Shown here in pieces: positions 22,701 to 34,648 of a DNA stretch of 64,000 nucleotides. Made by a program: the position numbers and the translations under genes. Source of the stretch: Wolfiporia cocos (lineage: Eukaryota > Basidiomycota > Agaricomycetes > Polyporales > Phaeolaceae); NCBI GenBank assembly GCA_029448655.1, contig JACCLO010000002.1:3100001-3164000 (forward strand), read 5' to 3'. The notes under the pieces were generated by a model. That model made no database searches and was not told where the DNA came from. It was given only the letters and a program-made list of their open reading frames with translations. Position 1 is the first letter of the stretch, and every line of letters starts with the position of its first letter.

Positions 22701-24292
22701 CGCTGCCTAGCACTAGCAGCGCCACTCAGTTAGCTTGAATCTTGCAGCATCCGAACACGTTGCGCTTGGTCATGTCGGATGGGCGTCAGTTCCTGCTGCA
22801 GACTCGTGAGGAAAAAGAGATGAACGAGTGGATCTCGCGCATAAACTATGCCAGTGCCTTCAAGACCGCTGGCGTGCGTATGCGTGCGATGGGGATGACC
22901 CATCGTGACATCGAGCTTACAGGAATAGCGGCAGCTGCGTCGCATCTGCGAGACGTCCAACACCACGCTGCGTCAATGACGCCGCCACGTGTGCGGACCT
23001 GGTACGGAAGCGCGCCAGAGGGCCTTGATCTGACCCCCCCAGGACCCATTCCCCCGCATCCATTGTCTGCTCCGGCCCGCGAATCGTCTACTGCTACGGA
23101 TTCGTCTGTATCTCAGATCGAAAGTTCCTCCAGGCTCTTCAAAGCCACTTTCGACGAGGTCAAGACGGAGCTTGCCGCCTCGGGACGCTGGTCCGTCGAT
23201 CGCACGAGTCCGAAACCCAGCGGCCGTCTTCGCACGCAAAGCCTGGAGACCTCGTCGCCGCCGACATCTCCGAGATCCGACTCAAGCGAACAGTCGCGTG
23301 GAGCCTCGCGTTCAGAGGTCGTGCGCCGCAAGCTGCGGGACCTCGAGTCCCGGATCTCGCTAGCGCAGACGCAGCTTGACACAGACATGCGGTTCGTGCG
23401 CAATCTCGCAGTGCTGACGCCATTTCAGCGCGCGACACGCGAGCGGGTGCATGTGGCTGTGCACAGCGTGGCCAAACGCATCATGCAGGTCCGCCTCGAG
23501 CTCGAGAAGCTAACCTGCTATCGCGATGTGCTCTCGGACGACCTACGCGCGGGTGAGCGCGACTGGGTGCGGACGAAGAAGATCGCTATGCGCGCGGCCA
23601 CAGACAAACTTGCTCTGCAGACCCAGCTCTTGCAGCCGAAACAAGCGCCGGAGATGACGCTTTCGTTTTACGAGGCTGGGCAGGCCACATCCACGTTGCC
23701 GGTGAACATTCCACGCACGGAAAGCATGTCCACGAGTGAGCAGGGTCAAGATTCGTCTGCCGGAGAAGATTCGTTCCACTCCGCCGCCTCGAGTGTCGAG
23801 TGGCAAGACCTGAGCCCCGCATCAGCGGCGTTCCTGGATTCAAGGGGTATCAACGAATCACATCCGCTCGACTCGCCTATGACCTCTCCTATGGAGACTT
23901 CCGGGACACAAGACAGGGAGTTTCCGTTCCCCGACGTGCTCGGACGCGCACAAGCAAGTCCAATGGGAGCGCACCCGTCGACGGACAGCGCAAATTCGAG
24001 CGCATACCACGGAGACAATGCTGGACATGAGAAGTTTTATACCGCGCAAGAGACGCACGAGACGCCAGAGGAGCAGGCAGAAGAGTGGAACAAGACGCGT
24101 GCGGCGAAGCGCGTCTCGCTGGTACGGTTGCCGCCGGACCTGCGGATATCCGTGCTGTTCGGGAAACACGGGCGCACACCGAGCGAGAGTATCTCGGAGG
24201 CCACAGCGACAGCGCCGTCGTCGCCGGAGCGAGCTCAACCCTACAATCGGACAGGGGCTACAATGGACACATTCACCGTGCTGGACGTCTGA
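19742..24292 (+). CDS. Sec7-PH domain guanine nucleotide exchange factor for ARF GTPases
   Basis: ARF-GEF of the fungal Syt1/EFA6-like type, acting in membrane traffic. Exons are join(19742..21423, 21474..21670, 21726..21862, 21911..22114, 22171..22689, 22748..24292), 1427 aa. Residues about 1-520 are disordered, Ser/Pro rich, with Thr-rich runs near residues 35-65. The Sec7 domain (about 545-760) is split over five exons. It has GLPRETQQIDRVMEAF, whose Glu is the catalytic finger, and HPYILAFSLIMLHTDAFN, the signature Sec7 motif. A PH domain follows (about 815-970: KVGILSRKD, NRKWREWCVLLTG, EEKEMNEWISRINYASAF). Then a predicted coiled coil with LRDLESRISLAQTQ and a Ser-rich tail. The acceptor at 21911/21914 is a NAGNAG site, so one Gln may be optional. 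No ATG precedes 19742 in frame. Confidence 0.92.
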
Positions 24293-24909
24293 CAAGTTTC
24301 ATTAGCTGCATGTCCCGTTGGATCGGATCCGGACGCTCTGCATACCACGTTCCTTCGCATTGATGCACCACCATGGCTCACGTCTGCATTTACGTCCTTA
24401 GATTCGTTGACATTATTCACTCGCTAGTATTGAGTTATGGAGTATGTATTGTATGAGACGTAATAGATAGACACCAATCTGGAAAAGGTTCCGTGCCTTG
24501 ATTGGCCAGAGGACCTGTGGCTGTGCAGTGATCCGCAACTGATTGGCTGCGGCGTTGCAATGTGCCCGGAAAGGCAGGTGAGATGTCAATTCGGGATGGT
24601 CGTCAAGGTACTGGAAGCTCGCCCAGACAACGGCCAGATATTCACATATCTGTAGCCAATTCACAGCCAATCAAGAATCTGACCGTCTCCGCCGCGCAGC
24701 CGCGCATCTCCTGCGACATATTTGCTCGCTGTGCCCAGCTGCCCTCATGCCTCACCCTGGGCGCAGGGACCCCCTACGGCTTGAACCCGTTGACCCTCGA
24801 CTGACCTGACCCGGGCCCTGTTGGCCGGTCGACTCGACTTGCCGGATAATTCCATTCTTCGGTCTGCTGGCAGCCTAGTACATAGCGGGAACGGGCCTGC
24901 ACCGCGCCT
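24293..24909. other. Intergenic region upstream of the 24910 gene
   Basis: 3' flank of the Sec7 gene and promoter or leader of the next gene. No recognisable coding sequence, RNA gene or repeat. Confidence 0.45.
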
Positions 24910-27515
24910 ATGGTCCAACGCGAAACCCACCGCAAGGCCTTCTCCTTTGTCCCTGCTTCCTGGTTCTCATTCAGGTCCACGTCGGCCCCTAGCCAGCCAC
25001 CGGTACGCTCGAAGAGCGCTCGCGTGGCCAGAGATTATGAGCCGAAGACTAGCGTAATCGACTCCTGCGCACCTCTCCACACCTCTCCAGACTTATCTAT
25101 CGCCGATTTATCATCTTCCAATCACTACTCGTTCATTGAGTCCGCCGTCCAGTCCCCCTCTAGTCCTGAAGCGGTGCCCGGCGCCCCTCCTACACCACCA
25201 AAGGTATACATCCCAGCCGACAGAATGAACCTTGCGCGCAAGGTCAAGAAGCTCAGTCGCGTCGTTGTGCCTTCGGACATCGAGCGTGTCCCTGGCCAAG
25301 ATGATCCGTACACATACATGTCTGCGTCCCCTTCGATACTGTCCTCATCTTCATCTCCCTCGCCCTCTCCGTCAAAGGTGAGCTTCGCTGACGCACAGAA
25401 GAAGATGCTCAAGCGCAGCGCCACCCTCAACAATTCCCGCACCGCTTTGACGCCACATAGCGTAAAGGTGCAACGCACCCGCTCATTTGCCAACCCTAGG
25501 CTGGCTGTCCCCCCTTCTCCCTCGAAGAGGAACACGATTTCGCCGATCATATTCGCCCATCCAGAGGAAAGCAGCTCCCAGTCCGACTCTGAGCCAGGCA
25601 GTGCCGTCTATTCCGGATCTACGTCGCCTGCAAAAGCACCCTCTCTGGCACATTCTGACATCGAGGAGTTGGAGGAGCCGCCGCCACTCACCGAGGCATC
25701 GACATCCGGTACACCATCGCCTGTCCTTGCGCCGACCACAGAGGGTGAGAACGGCGATAGGTCCCCCGCCGCCTCCATCTTTGATCCAGAGCCCGATCCC
25801 CAGGAGCTGCAGCAGAGACGCGCAGCCAAACTCGTCAACCAGCTGGGAGACGACGTGCCCCCAGACGTTCTGCTGCGCGCCACGTCTCCTCCTCCTACCC
25901 CGGCTGGCCCCTCATTGGTGTTCTTGCCGCCGCCGCACACCATGCCGGTGGCTCAGCAGCCCTTGTCGGCCTCGGCCTCGCCTTGCCCGGCAAATATCCC
26001 CCTTCCTCCAGATATTCCGGATGATGCCTTGCTTGCGCCGGTTCTCCCGCGACGCAGCACGTCCCTTCGGCGTATCAAAGCATCGCGGCCCCCCGCTAAG
26101 CGTCGCCTCTCGCTTGACATACGGGCGCTTTCGCCTGAGCCGGCCAAGGGTGCGCGTCTCAAAAAGGGACGATCGATAATGGTGACGAAGAAGTCGATTG
26201 ATGCTTCTCCCCCTCACGTACGGGATGCTGAGGAGCTATTGAGCGAAGAGGATCGGCTTGGAGAGCCGATGAGTGACAAGCAGCGCGCACTGAATGTCAG
26301 GCGGGCCAGGAAGATGATGCAGGTATGCATACGGTCACATATCCTCACGAACCTTGTTTCCCTCCACATCATACTACTCAGAACATATGCTGAATTTACT
26401 CTCTTTAGCTCTTCGGCGATAAACCTCCTCAGGAGCTCTTTCAAGTTCCTGCCCCTTCCGGGACGGACGATGGTGTGATAGATGCGCTATCCATCCTCAC
26501 GACAGTATCAGAGAACCGCCGTGACTCGCGCACAACCTTTACCTCCAGCACAATTTCCCTCACCATCCATAAGCGAATACGTGACTCGATCCAATCATTA
26601 TCAGAGCCCCCATCACCGACGGTGTTCGCAGGCACGGACATCACGCTGGAGGCAAGTTCGCGAAGTCCATCACCACTTCCAGAGATCATAGATCCTGAGG
26701 CAGAGGATGAGGCGGATATAGAGACGCCTGAAGAGGTGGCGTCGACAGTAGATCCCAACGAAGGAGACATCGACTCAGACTCGGAGGCCGAGCTCCCACC
26801 ACTACCTGCGTCCCCCACGGCCCACACGCCGGGCACCACTCTCTACTGCCCGCTCCCGAAGCCGAGCATCCAGTCCCTCTCCCTCGCCTCCACCACCTCG
26901 CGTCTCTCGCGCTCGCAGTCGATGCGCTCCACCGCGCCGCTCAATCCCAACGGCCACGATTCCGAGCCCGAGCCCGAGCTCGAGCCCGCGCCGCCCATCC
27001 CGCTCCCGCGCACGCCCCCGCCATTCTCGAGTCTGATCTTTGCTCCGTCATTCCCAGCAGACGTCCGGGCAGGCCGGGGCGCCGAGCGCGGCTCAGAGGA
27101 CACGGACGGCCGGAGGAGCACGCACAGCCCGCCGCGCGGGGATTTCCGCGCACGCCGCCTGCGCGCAGCGAAGCTCTCGCGGTTCTTTGGCGTCGCGCCG
27201 AACGATCTGGCCGATGTCCTATCTGCGCCTCCGCCCGCATCGTTCAATGGGGCCCCCAACGCGGCTCACCCTCATCACCAGCATCATTCTTCCGCGACGT
27301 ATTCGCATCACCAACCGTCGCACGCCCCGCCACTACCTAATAGCCCACCTGCGACTGCGACTGAGCTGAGCGAACCGCCGAGAAAACACTCGGTGTCAAC
27401 GGTCGAGGTCGCGACAGAGGTACCCCGTGGGTTCCCCTTCGGGCGTCCGGAGAAGAAGCCGATACAGGACTCAGACATGGCTGAAGTGCTCGACCAGTTG
27501 CGGCGCATGCGGTAG
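24910..27515 (+). CDS. Large disordered protein of unknown function with two short conserved-looking motifs
   Basis: Two exons, join(24910..26322, 26409..27515), 839 aa. Splicing the 86-nt intron joins RRARKMMQ directly to LFGDKPPQELF (around residues 464-482), making one amphipathic block. A second compact block near residue 715 is RRLRAAKLSRFFGVAPNDL. The rest is low complexity, rich in Ser, Pro and Glu, with SP/TP sites typical of phosphorylated regulatory proteins. An early basic stretch, NLARKVKKLSRVVVPSDIERVPG, may be another short motif. There is no signal peptide or transmembrane segment. I do not recognise the family. The paired (K/R)x(F/L)FG-type blocks suggest a regulator or scaffold built around short docking motifs; that is inference. 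The next gene (-) ends 458 bp downstream. Confidence 0.8.
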
Positions 27516-27973
27516 CCCCACCAAATACATACACCATTGAATAGCACAGGATCCCCACATCTAGTGACCTTCTCTCGGGAACGGATTCATTCTGTACCAT
27601 AGTTCTCACTCTGCAGCCCATGGCTACATTACAATGCTTCGGCCAAAACATGGCGAAGCGCTCATTCTGCTGGTTCATCAGGAAGCACTCGCATTATTTA
27701 TTTTCTCGACCATAAATGAGTCACTGATCAGTGGATCTCTTTCATACTTTACATCACTAACCAAGCTACAGTACCCTTTACTTACTCTTATCCAAACAAC
27801 TCGAAATATCAAGACCCTAGAGCAATTCATAATTGTCTCCACTTACGCGTCGGCACACTGGGTGCGGTATGCGGTAAACGCGCTTAGATTGACTAATACG
27901 GTGAGCCACATGGGTTGTTACACGAGGTATTACACATAATGTACATGAAGAACGGACTTGGTAGAGTTACATT
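27516..27973. other. Tail-to-tail intergenic region
   Basis: About 460 bp, noticeably AT-rich around 27690-27960, between convergent genes. No coding signal. Confidence 0.45.
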
Positions 27974-28375
27974 CTAGTTGAAGTCGTCGACGAGTGACTT
28001 GGAGTGAGCTTTGGCCTCCTCCGAGACGTTGGGGTTGGAAATGGCAGCCTACAGAGATGAATGGGTTTGTATATATGCGGCAGCAACGATATAATTCACC
28101 TTGTGGCCACGCTCTACTTGTCCAGCGTGCGCCTCGGCGCTGTCGATTTCACCCCGGGAGTCCATGTCGTTCAGGCGACCCTGAGCATTCTGCTTAGCCT
28201 CCTCGGAGTTGTTGGGGTTGGAAATCGCAGCCTCTGCATGTGGCGTCAGTATTCTGGCCGGCACATCGCGTCACATTCTACTCACTGAGACCGCGAGCAA
28301 CCTACAAACGTGTCAACGGTTGGTCACCGAAGGCGCAGTCATATAACGTGCACGTACATTTCCAGGGTTGGCCAT
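27974..28375 (-). CDS. con-6: Con-6 family (conidiation-specific protein 6) protein, copy A
   Basis: Four exons, complement(27974..28048, 28100..28233, 28286..28301, 28358..28375), 80 aa. The spliced protein begins MANPGN-VARGLKAAISNPNNSEEAKQ, the hallmark Con-6 repeat (NPNxSxEAKxxA), with a second copy near the C-terminus, AAISNPNVSEEAKAHS. Con-6 proteins are small, hydrophilic and abundant in spores or stress in fungi; their biochemical role is unknown. Exon sizes 18, 16 and 134 nt are identical to those of the divergent paralog at 29601, as are the intron phases. A TATA box lies about 90-100 bp upstream. Identity is clear; expression timing is inferred from the family. Confidence 0.9.
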
Positions 28376-28464
28376 TGTGATGAGTATGAGACTGGTGTTT
28401 AGATACGTGCGATGGTAGTGGTATGGGGAAGAGTTTGATGGGAGCGAAAAGGACGACGACGCGG

Positions 28465-28473
28465 TTTATATAT
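28465..28473 (-). promoter_or_regulatory. TATA box of Con-6 copy A
   Basis: On the minus strand this reads as a TATATAAA-type element 90-98 bp upstream of the ATG at 28375. Position and sequence fit a strong, inducible core promoter. Confidence 0.55.
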
Positions 28474-29500
28474 GCTGGACGAGCGAGGCTGACTATGACG
28501 GGAACACATCTTGCAGCGTCATGGACGTCGCTCTGTGCATTTGATTTTCCAAATAGAGGACGACACCCCGACTTCGACGCGACACCGGCGACGCGCGTGA
28601 CGTCATGAGGCTCAATCCCGCCCTCGGCCGTCGGTCGGATGCAGGAACTCTCCTCGAGTTGGCTTGAACGGCGGCGTCGTCCGCAAATCCCGTACGAGCC
28701 CATACCGATTGTGAAGATCTGAACACATAGCGTCGCCTCGACGTCATCGGCTGATCTGAGCTTGCCTGCATCATCGCGTTGACGCGATTGTGGCAGCGCG
28801 ACCGGTCGGTCACGGGACCGCGTCTTTGCTTCGCGGCCGCCAGTACCAAAGTCCTAGGATTGCACTCTCGAGTACACCTTAGTGGCATAAGTGTCCGACC
28901 ACTCTCCTTATCCGCTCAGTACTCAGCGGGGCGTGGCGTTTACAAAAGCGTGCAGTCGAGATCGCCGGATTATGTGAAGTTTTGTCATATCTGCGCGAGC
29001 ATCCTGCGCCTTCAAACATTATATTCTGCTCACTGCTGCTCGATGCTGAGCGACAATCATGAGTCGGTTATCAGGAGTATGGCTGTGCTTGTAAGTAGCT
29101 CAAATGTCTCGGCCTATCTTGATAGATTTGCATTATAATTATAACAAGTTCCCCGGCTTTCTGCGTCCTGTGACTTGTACTCCCTCACTCGCGTCAGCGA
29201 TGAGCACATAATGGGGCGGTAGTGCAATTGAATCAATCTCAAAGAACTAGACGACAAAAGGAGCGATTTATGAGTCGCTATAATGATCGTTGCGTCAATC
29301 AGCGTGGTCCATCAGTGTGGAGCGTGGGGATTTGGCTTGGATCAACGCAAGTATTCGCCCGTCGCCACGTGGTGCTAATGACGGCCTCTTGACATCAGAC
29401 TCGCTTAAGATCAGTTTGTCTTGTGCTGAAGACGAGTGGCGAGGCCGCGAAGACGATGTGACGCATGTAAATCCACCTGAGCGCTCATTGACAATGTGCA

Positions 29501-29508
29501 CATAAAAG
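29501..29508 (+). promoter_or_regulatory. TATA-like box of Con-6 copy B
   Basis: CATAAAAG, 93-100 bp upstream of the ATG at 29601, at the same distance as the TATA box of copy A. Confidence 0.45.
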
Positions 29509-29600
29509 CATCCAGCATCTCGCAGACGTCCGACAGTTCAGCTCGTTCCACATCTCCAACACTTCGCTAGTAGCCAACTTCAATCCAGGACACTATCACA

Positions 29601-30021
29601 ATGGCCAACCCCGGAAACGTAAGCTGTCCACATTGTAGCAATAAGTGGAAGCCCAGTACTGAATGACTGCTGACAGGTTGCTCGTGGCTTGAGTCAGTAC
29701 TAGAGTTGCCTTGTGGCATAAAAACATTACCAGGCTTACTGACTGTTATTCTGCAGAGGCTGCCATGTCCAACCCCAACAACTCTCGGGAGGCCAAGGAG
29801 CGTGCCTCTGAGCGTCTGCAGGATATGCAGGACGCAGGCGAGCTCCAGTCCCAAGAGGCGCATGAGGCTAACGTTGCCATCGGACACAAGGTTCGTTGCT
29901 GTCTTAACGGAATGGTTGTACAGCTAACTGAGTCATGTAACAGGCTGCCATTAGCAACCCGAATATCTCTGATGAGGCGAAGCAGCACTCTGCTCGGATC
30001 CTCGACGAACTCGATCTGTGA
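29601..30021 (+). CDS. con-6: Con-6 family protein, copy B
   Basis: Four exons, join(29601..29618, 29677..29692, 29757..29890, 29944..30021), 81 aa. It starts MANPGN-VARGLKAAMSNPNNSREAK and carries a second Con-6 repeat, AAISNPNISDEAKQHS, in the last exon. The first three exon lengths and all intron phases equal those of copy A on the opposite strand, showing that the two arose by local inverted duplication. The 16-nt second exon is spliced between two short introns. Small, charged, probably cytosolic; likely high expression in spores or stress, by family knowledge only. Confidence 0.9.
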
Positions 30022-30337
30022 AACCGGCCGCCGGGTATGCAAATCACTGAACCTTTGGGGATTTGGAGAGCAGCTGTATACTAGATTGTAAATTGTACTG
30101 TACCAGTTGAATTGTCTCTCTTGCGTTTGGAGCAATATCTCTCTGAACCTTATTCCATGTTCCATGTGCACCAACTTCGGAAGTAGGCGTTCATGATGAG
30201 GATGGTTCCGAGGTGAGTAATGCTAGTGATGCTAACGAAGAGGATGTGCAAGGCTTGCGCATGCGGTGAGATTGTCAACCTGTATGAGATCACCGACGAA
30301 GCCCCATAGCTAGAATAACGCATAGGTGTACAAGAGA
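30022..30337. other. Tail-to-tail intergenic region
   Basis: About 315 bp between Con-6 copy B and RPB8. Nothing recognisable. Confidence 0.45.
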
Positions 30338-31032
30338 CTACTTCCGCAGCAGTATATAGAGGGGGTCGCCCAGCACTATACTCGTCATATGCCGGAACGA
30401 GCCAGTCAAGGACATGAGCAGGCCACCGAACGATGCATATGCGGTCCTACGCGATGATGAGCGAGCGGATAGCGGTCAGAGATTTTCCGGGACATACACA
30501 ATTTCCGCTGTTCCGCCGTCGAACCTGTACACCTGATTGTGTGCTGATCAGAATCGAACTAAATCGCCGCGGTTTGCGAATAGCCCAGGAAGGGCTGCTG
30601 CGAACGCGCGGGCAAGCAGCGAGCCAAAGCAAACACACCTTCCCGTACATCACGTACTCATAGTCCTCCTCAAGACCTCTCCTTCCCTTTCCGTCTGGCC
30701 GCCACACGTCGCTATCCTTCTCCTCCTCCCCGCCTGCTGCCCCTGGTGGTCCGCGTGCTAGAGAGGAGGCAAGGGCGAGTGCGAACGACTGGTCTTTCTG
30801 TAGTGGGTAGAGCTCAACGTTGTAGTCAAGTGTCAGGTCCATGTCGTAGTTCTTCGAATGCGCATACAGGCGAGACACTGCACGATACAGCATGTAATGG
30901 GAGCGCTAAGTCGTCTCTGAACCTTTGCGCTATAAGTGATCGCGCACCTCGGTCGAACTTCTTGCCCTCCTTGTCAATGGCATTTATCGTGAAGATGTCA
31001 TCAAAAACAATGTTTGAGGTATTGGTAGCCAT
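30338..31032 (-). CDS. RPB8: RNA polymerases I, II and III subunit RPABC3 (Rpb8)
   Basis: Shared small subunit of all three nuclear RNA polymerases; it has an OB-like fold and binds near the Rpb1 funnel. Exons are complement(30338..30446, 30498..30532, 30639..30877, 30948..31032), 155 aa, slightly longer than the usual 145-150. Landmarks are IVFDDIFTINAIDKEGKKFDR, VSRLYAHSKNYDMDLTLD, NVELYPLQ, DYEYVMYGKV, then the C-terminal AYASFGGLLMSLTG and DPLYILLRK. Exon 3 is only 35 nt. The extra length is an Ala/Gly/Glu loop near residue 75. The ATG at 31032 gives MATNTSNIV. The family match is unambiguous. Confidence 0.96.
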
Positions 31033-31323
31033 TTTGGTAGAGTTTTGATATCCAGAGAAAGCAAGAGGGAGGCACAACGGGCGAGTACAAAGGTACCGGT
31101 AAGACGGAGGATGGTGAGCGCTTGAACGCTTGAATCTCAGATTGTGGCTCGATCGCTCAAATTGGGAAGCAAGAAAGAATGGCAAGCGCTAGCCCATTCA
31201 CTCAACACTCATAAAACAACAGCGCGAGTCCTCTGAGTAGAATCAGCCGTGTTCCAGTTCTACCACAATATAGCAATCCGGCATTAGACTTCTCTTTCAG
31301 CGTCAAGTACACAGGCATCATCG

Positions 31324-33293
31324 CTACCACCCTTTCGCTCCTCTCACCTCGACATCGAGGCATTTCCTCAGAGCTTCCCTCATCTCGCCCACCTCCCATT
31401 TTGTCTGATTATCGCGTTGATCTGATGAGGTGAAGAAAGGCGCGACGCACACCTTGCCAATTGCGCGGAAAATGTCCTCCAAGATCCACGTAAGACGAGG
31501 GCCGGTAAGTTCGATGGCAGGCTCTGAATTGACTTCTAGCAGATGAACTTGGAATTTTCGCGATATAGGTGAGGATACGTTATGTGTAACCAAGAAATCG
31601 ACACCGTAGAGCTCGAAGGCATTTGGAAGCGGCTGCACGATATGCAGTGATGAAGCTAGAGCGCAGATAATTTCTACGTACCTGGAAGTGAACGCTCATG
31701 TCCAATGCAGCTTTGAATGTTTCCGCAAGAACGTCAGCTATTTGCGACTGGATATCCTGAACATCTTCATTAGTCAAGGCGGGCCTCTGAGCATGCTCGG
31801 CTGTGGCAGCTAGCTCTTTCTTCGCCGCCCGTATGCGCGTAGCATCCATAGCCGTTCCCATGGAGTGCGGTGGTCTTTGTGAGCGAGCTTGTGATTGCTC
31901 TATGTGCGTCGAAGATGGCTTCTCGCCCGAGAGAATATGGCAGCCGATGAGTTCGTCAAATAGTCTGACACCCGCCTCGCCACGCTCCGTTTGCAGCGAC
32001 GTGTTTGTCAAATGCGCGACCAGATTTTCATTGATATCGTTTGAAGTTTCTTCGCTGGCAGTACCTGGCGGTTTGTATGGGACAGCGGAGAACAGTGCTA
32101 AGATGCGCGTGTACATGTAGACTTGTAATGCACCAGATGCGACGCAGTAAACGCGAAGGTGGAACTGTGATCGAATGAGCGGCGTGGCAGTGATTAAATA
32201 AAGATATAACGCTAACTTTGTGCCCGTGCAGATCTGGCAGTGGCGGTCTGATACTTCCGTCGTCCAAGGGAGCTTCAGAGGGATCCAGGAGAAGCGGAGC
32301 TGAAAGATATTCCTACTATAGTAGTCAGACATACTTCCCAGGAGACACCAGCCATCCACCATAAGAGATCGTGTTCTTCTGCGATGCAGAGCCCGAACAA
32401 CACCACATATCAGCAGGTGACGTAGCAGCTTAATCGAGCAGTTTTTCATCGTCCGATAGATATACTTGCATCAATAGTGATAGAATAGGAGATGAACGAA
32501 TTAGATTGTGTGCATGACAAAAGTATTAAGTTGCGAACATATGCTTACGAGACTAAAAGGACTCCTGAGGCAAGCGAAAACATACCTGAATGACAAAATG
32601 CCGGAGTTGGGACGTGACAACGGCTGTAGAGGATTCTTCGTGGGCTGCATCCTCGGTCTTGTCATCGGATCCATTTTGCTCGAATTCCTCGGTCTCTTCA
32701 TCGGACTCATTTTGCTCAAAATCCTCAAAAATCTTGGTCAAGTCATCTTTGGTATGGAATAGTCTAATGCCCATGCCGCGGTCGGCCATTCCAGGTTTCA
32801 GCATCCACCATTTGTTGACATCCTCCAAATCGAGCTCTTGTCCAAGGTCATACAAGTCGTCGCTCCACATTTCGTCGAGTTCGTCTGCGAAGCTCAATTC
32901 GATATCCCACGTCCGGGGTACAGCAACCTTCAGCAGGGAATCCCCACGTTTCGTAATATAATTCTGGATGCACCGGGAGAGGAAGTGCTTCCTGATGAGC
33001 GCTTTGCGGATGGTATAGCAGGATGATAGCCTTTTGGTGTCTGATGTCGCAGAATACGTGAGATCATGGTCGATCGAGTCATACGTCGACCACTGCAGCA
33101 GATTTTGCGTGGAGGAGAGCTGGTCGTCGGATAGCGAGGTCTCGATATGTGGCCTCGGTTCGAGCGAAGCGAGGGATTTCCGAACGAGTGACCCGGTTAA
33201 CGGCGCTGATGGCCAGTGCACCAGTGCAGTGAATTGCTGCATATTTGCGGGGTCAAGTAACCTGCGGCGTTTGTGATTCCGCAAGGTACCCAT
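31324..33293 (-). CDS. PBY1: Tubulin-tyrosine-ligase-like protein, PBY1 type
   Basis: ATP-grasp protein of the TTL superfamily. The yeast relative Pby1 is associated with P-bodies; whether fungal members modify tubulin is unproven. Exons are complement(31324..31632, 31682..32164, 32217..32312, 32586..33293), 531 aa. The N-terminal region has ALVHWPSAPLT and ITKRGDSLLKVAVPRTW. The ATP-grasp core has VNKWWMLKPGMADRGMGIRLF, RHFVIQ-EYLSAPLLLDP, FHLRVYCVASG, HLTNTSLQ and LLEVNSEPAIELTG, whose E-x-N is the Mg-binding signature. An acidic insert of repeated Glu/Asp-rich units sits after the lysine motif. The intron 32313-32585 is 273 nt, unusually long for this window. No ATG occurs in frame upstream of 33293. 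MMM1 is divergent, 150 bp away. Confidence 0.9.
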
Positions 33294-33443
33294 GAGAATC
33301 GGAGATAAGATTGCGAGGAAATCACAAGCCAGGAACAACGCGTCTCGATCGCGTGACGGCACCGCACATAACTAGCCGACCCCAACATACCCGACGCGCA
33401 CGACCTCGCCCTCAGCTCAACACAGTGGGGGTCATCGTGTGCG

Positions 33444-34648
33444 ATGGGGGGTGCTTACATATTCAGTCTACAGCCGACGTTCACCCAAGGCCTCATTCTC
33501 GGACAGCTGTCCATCTTGGTCCTACTCGTTTTAATTCTCAAGTACCTCTTCTTCGATACTGTTACAGATCGCTCGCAAAGGTTATCTTCCTACCAGCCGA
33601 AAGTCGAACGCGAGGAGGATGACGACGCGATCGCAATAAATGCGGAGAAGCTGAGTGTCAGGGGGGCCAAGGGCAAGGACGGCAGCAGAACCACTGAGAG
33701 CGCAGATTGGTTAAATGGCTTGTTACACCAGGTAGGGACCATCAGAAGCGCGCAACGCAGAGCAACTTATGGCGTGCTACTATCTTCCAGGTACTGGAGG
33801 CATACCGTGTGAAGCTGCGCGGTTCCCTACCGGGAGCTGAAGGAGATGAGGTTGCCCGAAAATGCGTTGAGGACTACGCGAATAAAATGCGCCCACCATG
33901 GTTCCTAGTATGCATTATTGCTTGATCCAATGATTGTGCGTGCTAATGACCGGGTAGGACCCAATCAAGGTGCACTCGGTAGACTTGGGGGTCTCGACCC
34001 CTCGGTTGTCCCGTGCACGGCCCAGACAATCCAGCCCGCAAAATTCAGAATCAGTACGTAGTACGCCTGTATAACGGTGGTAACAGTGACTCAAAACCAC
34101 TTATCTCAGGCCATAGAGTTCGACATGACTTACGTCGACTCGCTCTCTATATCCCTGTCCACTTCCGTGTTGTTCAACTATCCTCTTCCGTCATTTGCCC
34201 GGCTCCCTATATCTCTCACGATATCCTTATCACTGTTCTCTGCATCTGTGCGTTTGAAGAACCTATGCTATGAACGTATGCTAGGAGTCTGATCACTACT
34301 TGCACAGATATTGCTGACACCCCCACAACCTCACGCACAGCATCCTACAGTCACGTTGACCTTGCCTTCCCCTGATACCGAGTTCACACTCAACCTGCAG
34401 ACCAAGAGTCTCATGGGCAGCCGCGCGAAGTTGGCCGATGTGCCCAAGCTGCACGAGCTCATCACGCATCAGGTCCATTTCACTCATCCCAATACTCTTT
34501 AAATTAAGAGCTGATCGTATCATAGATTCGACGTGCTCTGCTGGAGAAGGGTACATGGAAAATTGTGCTACCTGGATTGGCAAGTGTCAGCGAGGTCGAA
34601 GATGATGTTAGGAAGGAGAACGAGCGCAGGGACCATCCTGCAGTATAA
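33444..34648 (+). CDS. MMM1: Maintenance of mitochondrial morphology protein 1 (ERMES subunit)
   Basis: ER-membrane anchor of the ERMES complex, which tethers ER to mitochondria and moves phospholipids through its SMP domain. Exons are join(33444..33731, 33791..33907, 33958..34053, 34110..34247, 34308..34472, 34526..34648), 308 aa. A single transmembrane helix lies at about residues 17-38 (LGQLSILVLLVLILKYLFF). After an acidic linker comes the SMP domain: ADWLNGLLHQVLEAYR, PPWFLDPIKVHSVDLG, EFDMTYVDSLSISLSTSVLFNYP, LNLQTKSLMGSRAKLADVPKLHELITHQ, and a final RRALLEKGTWKIVLPGL. All exon sums are in frame. It is shorter than many homologs mainly because the linker is short. Confidence 0.95.

Larger units (their letters stand above)
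28376..29600. promoter_or_regulatory. 1.2-kb bidirectional promoter region of the Con-6 pair
   Basis: No gene is recognisable between the two divergent start codons. Each side carries a TATA-like box about 95 bp from its ATG. The region probably contains shared control elements for the two paralogs; none was identified by sequence. Confidence 0.5.

Noticed and set aside
33294..33362. N-terminal extension of PBY1
   Set aside because: The open frame continues upstream but only to a GTG; the first ATG is at 33293.
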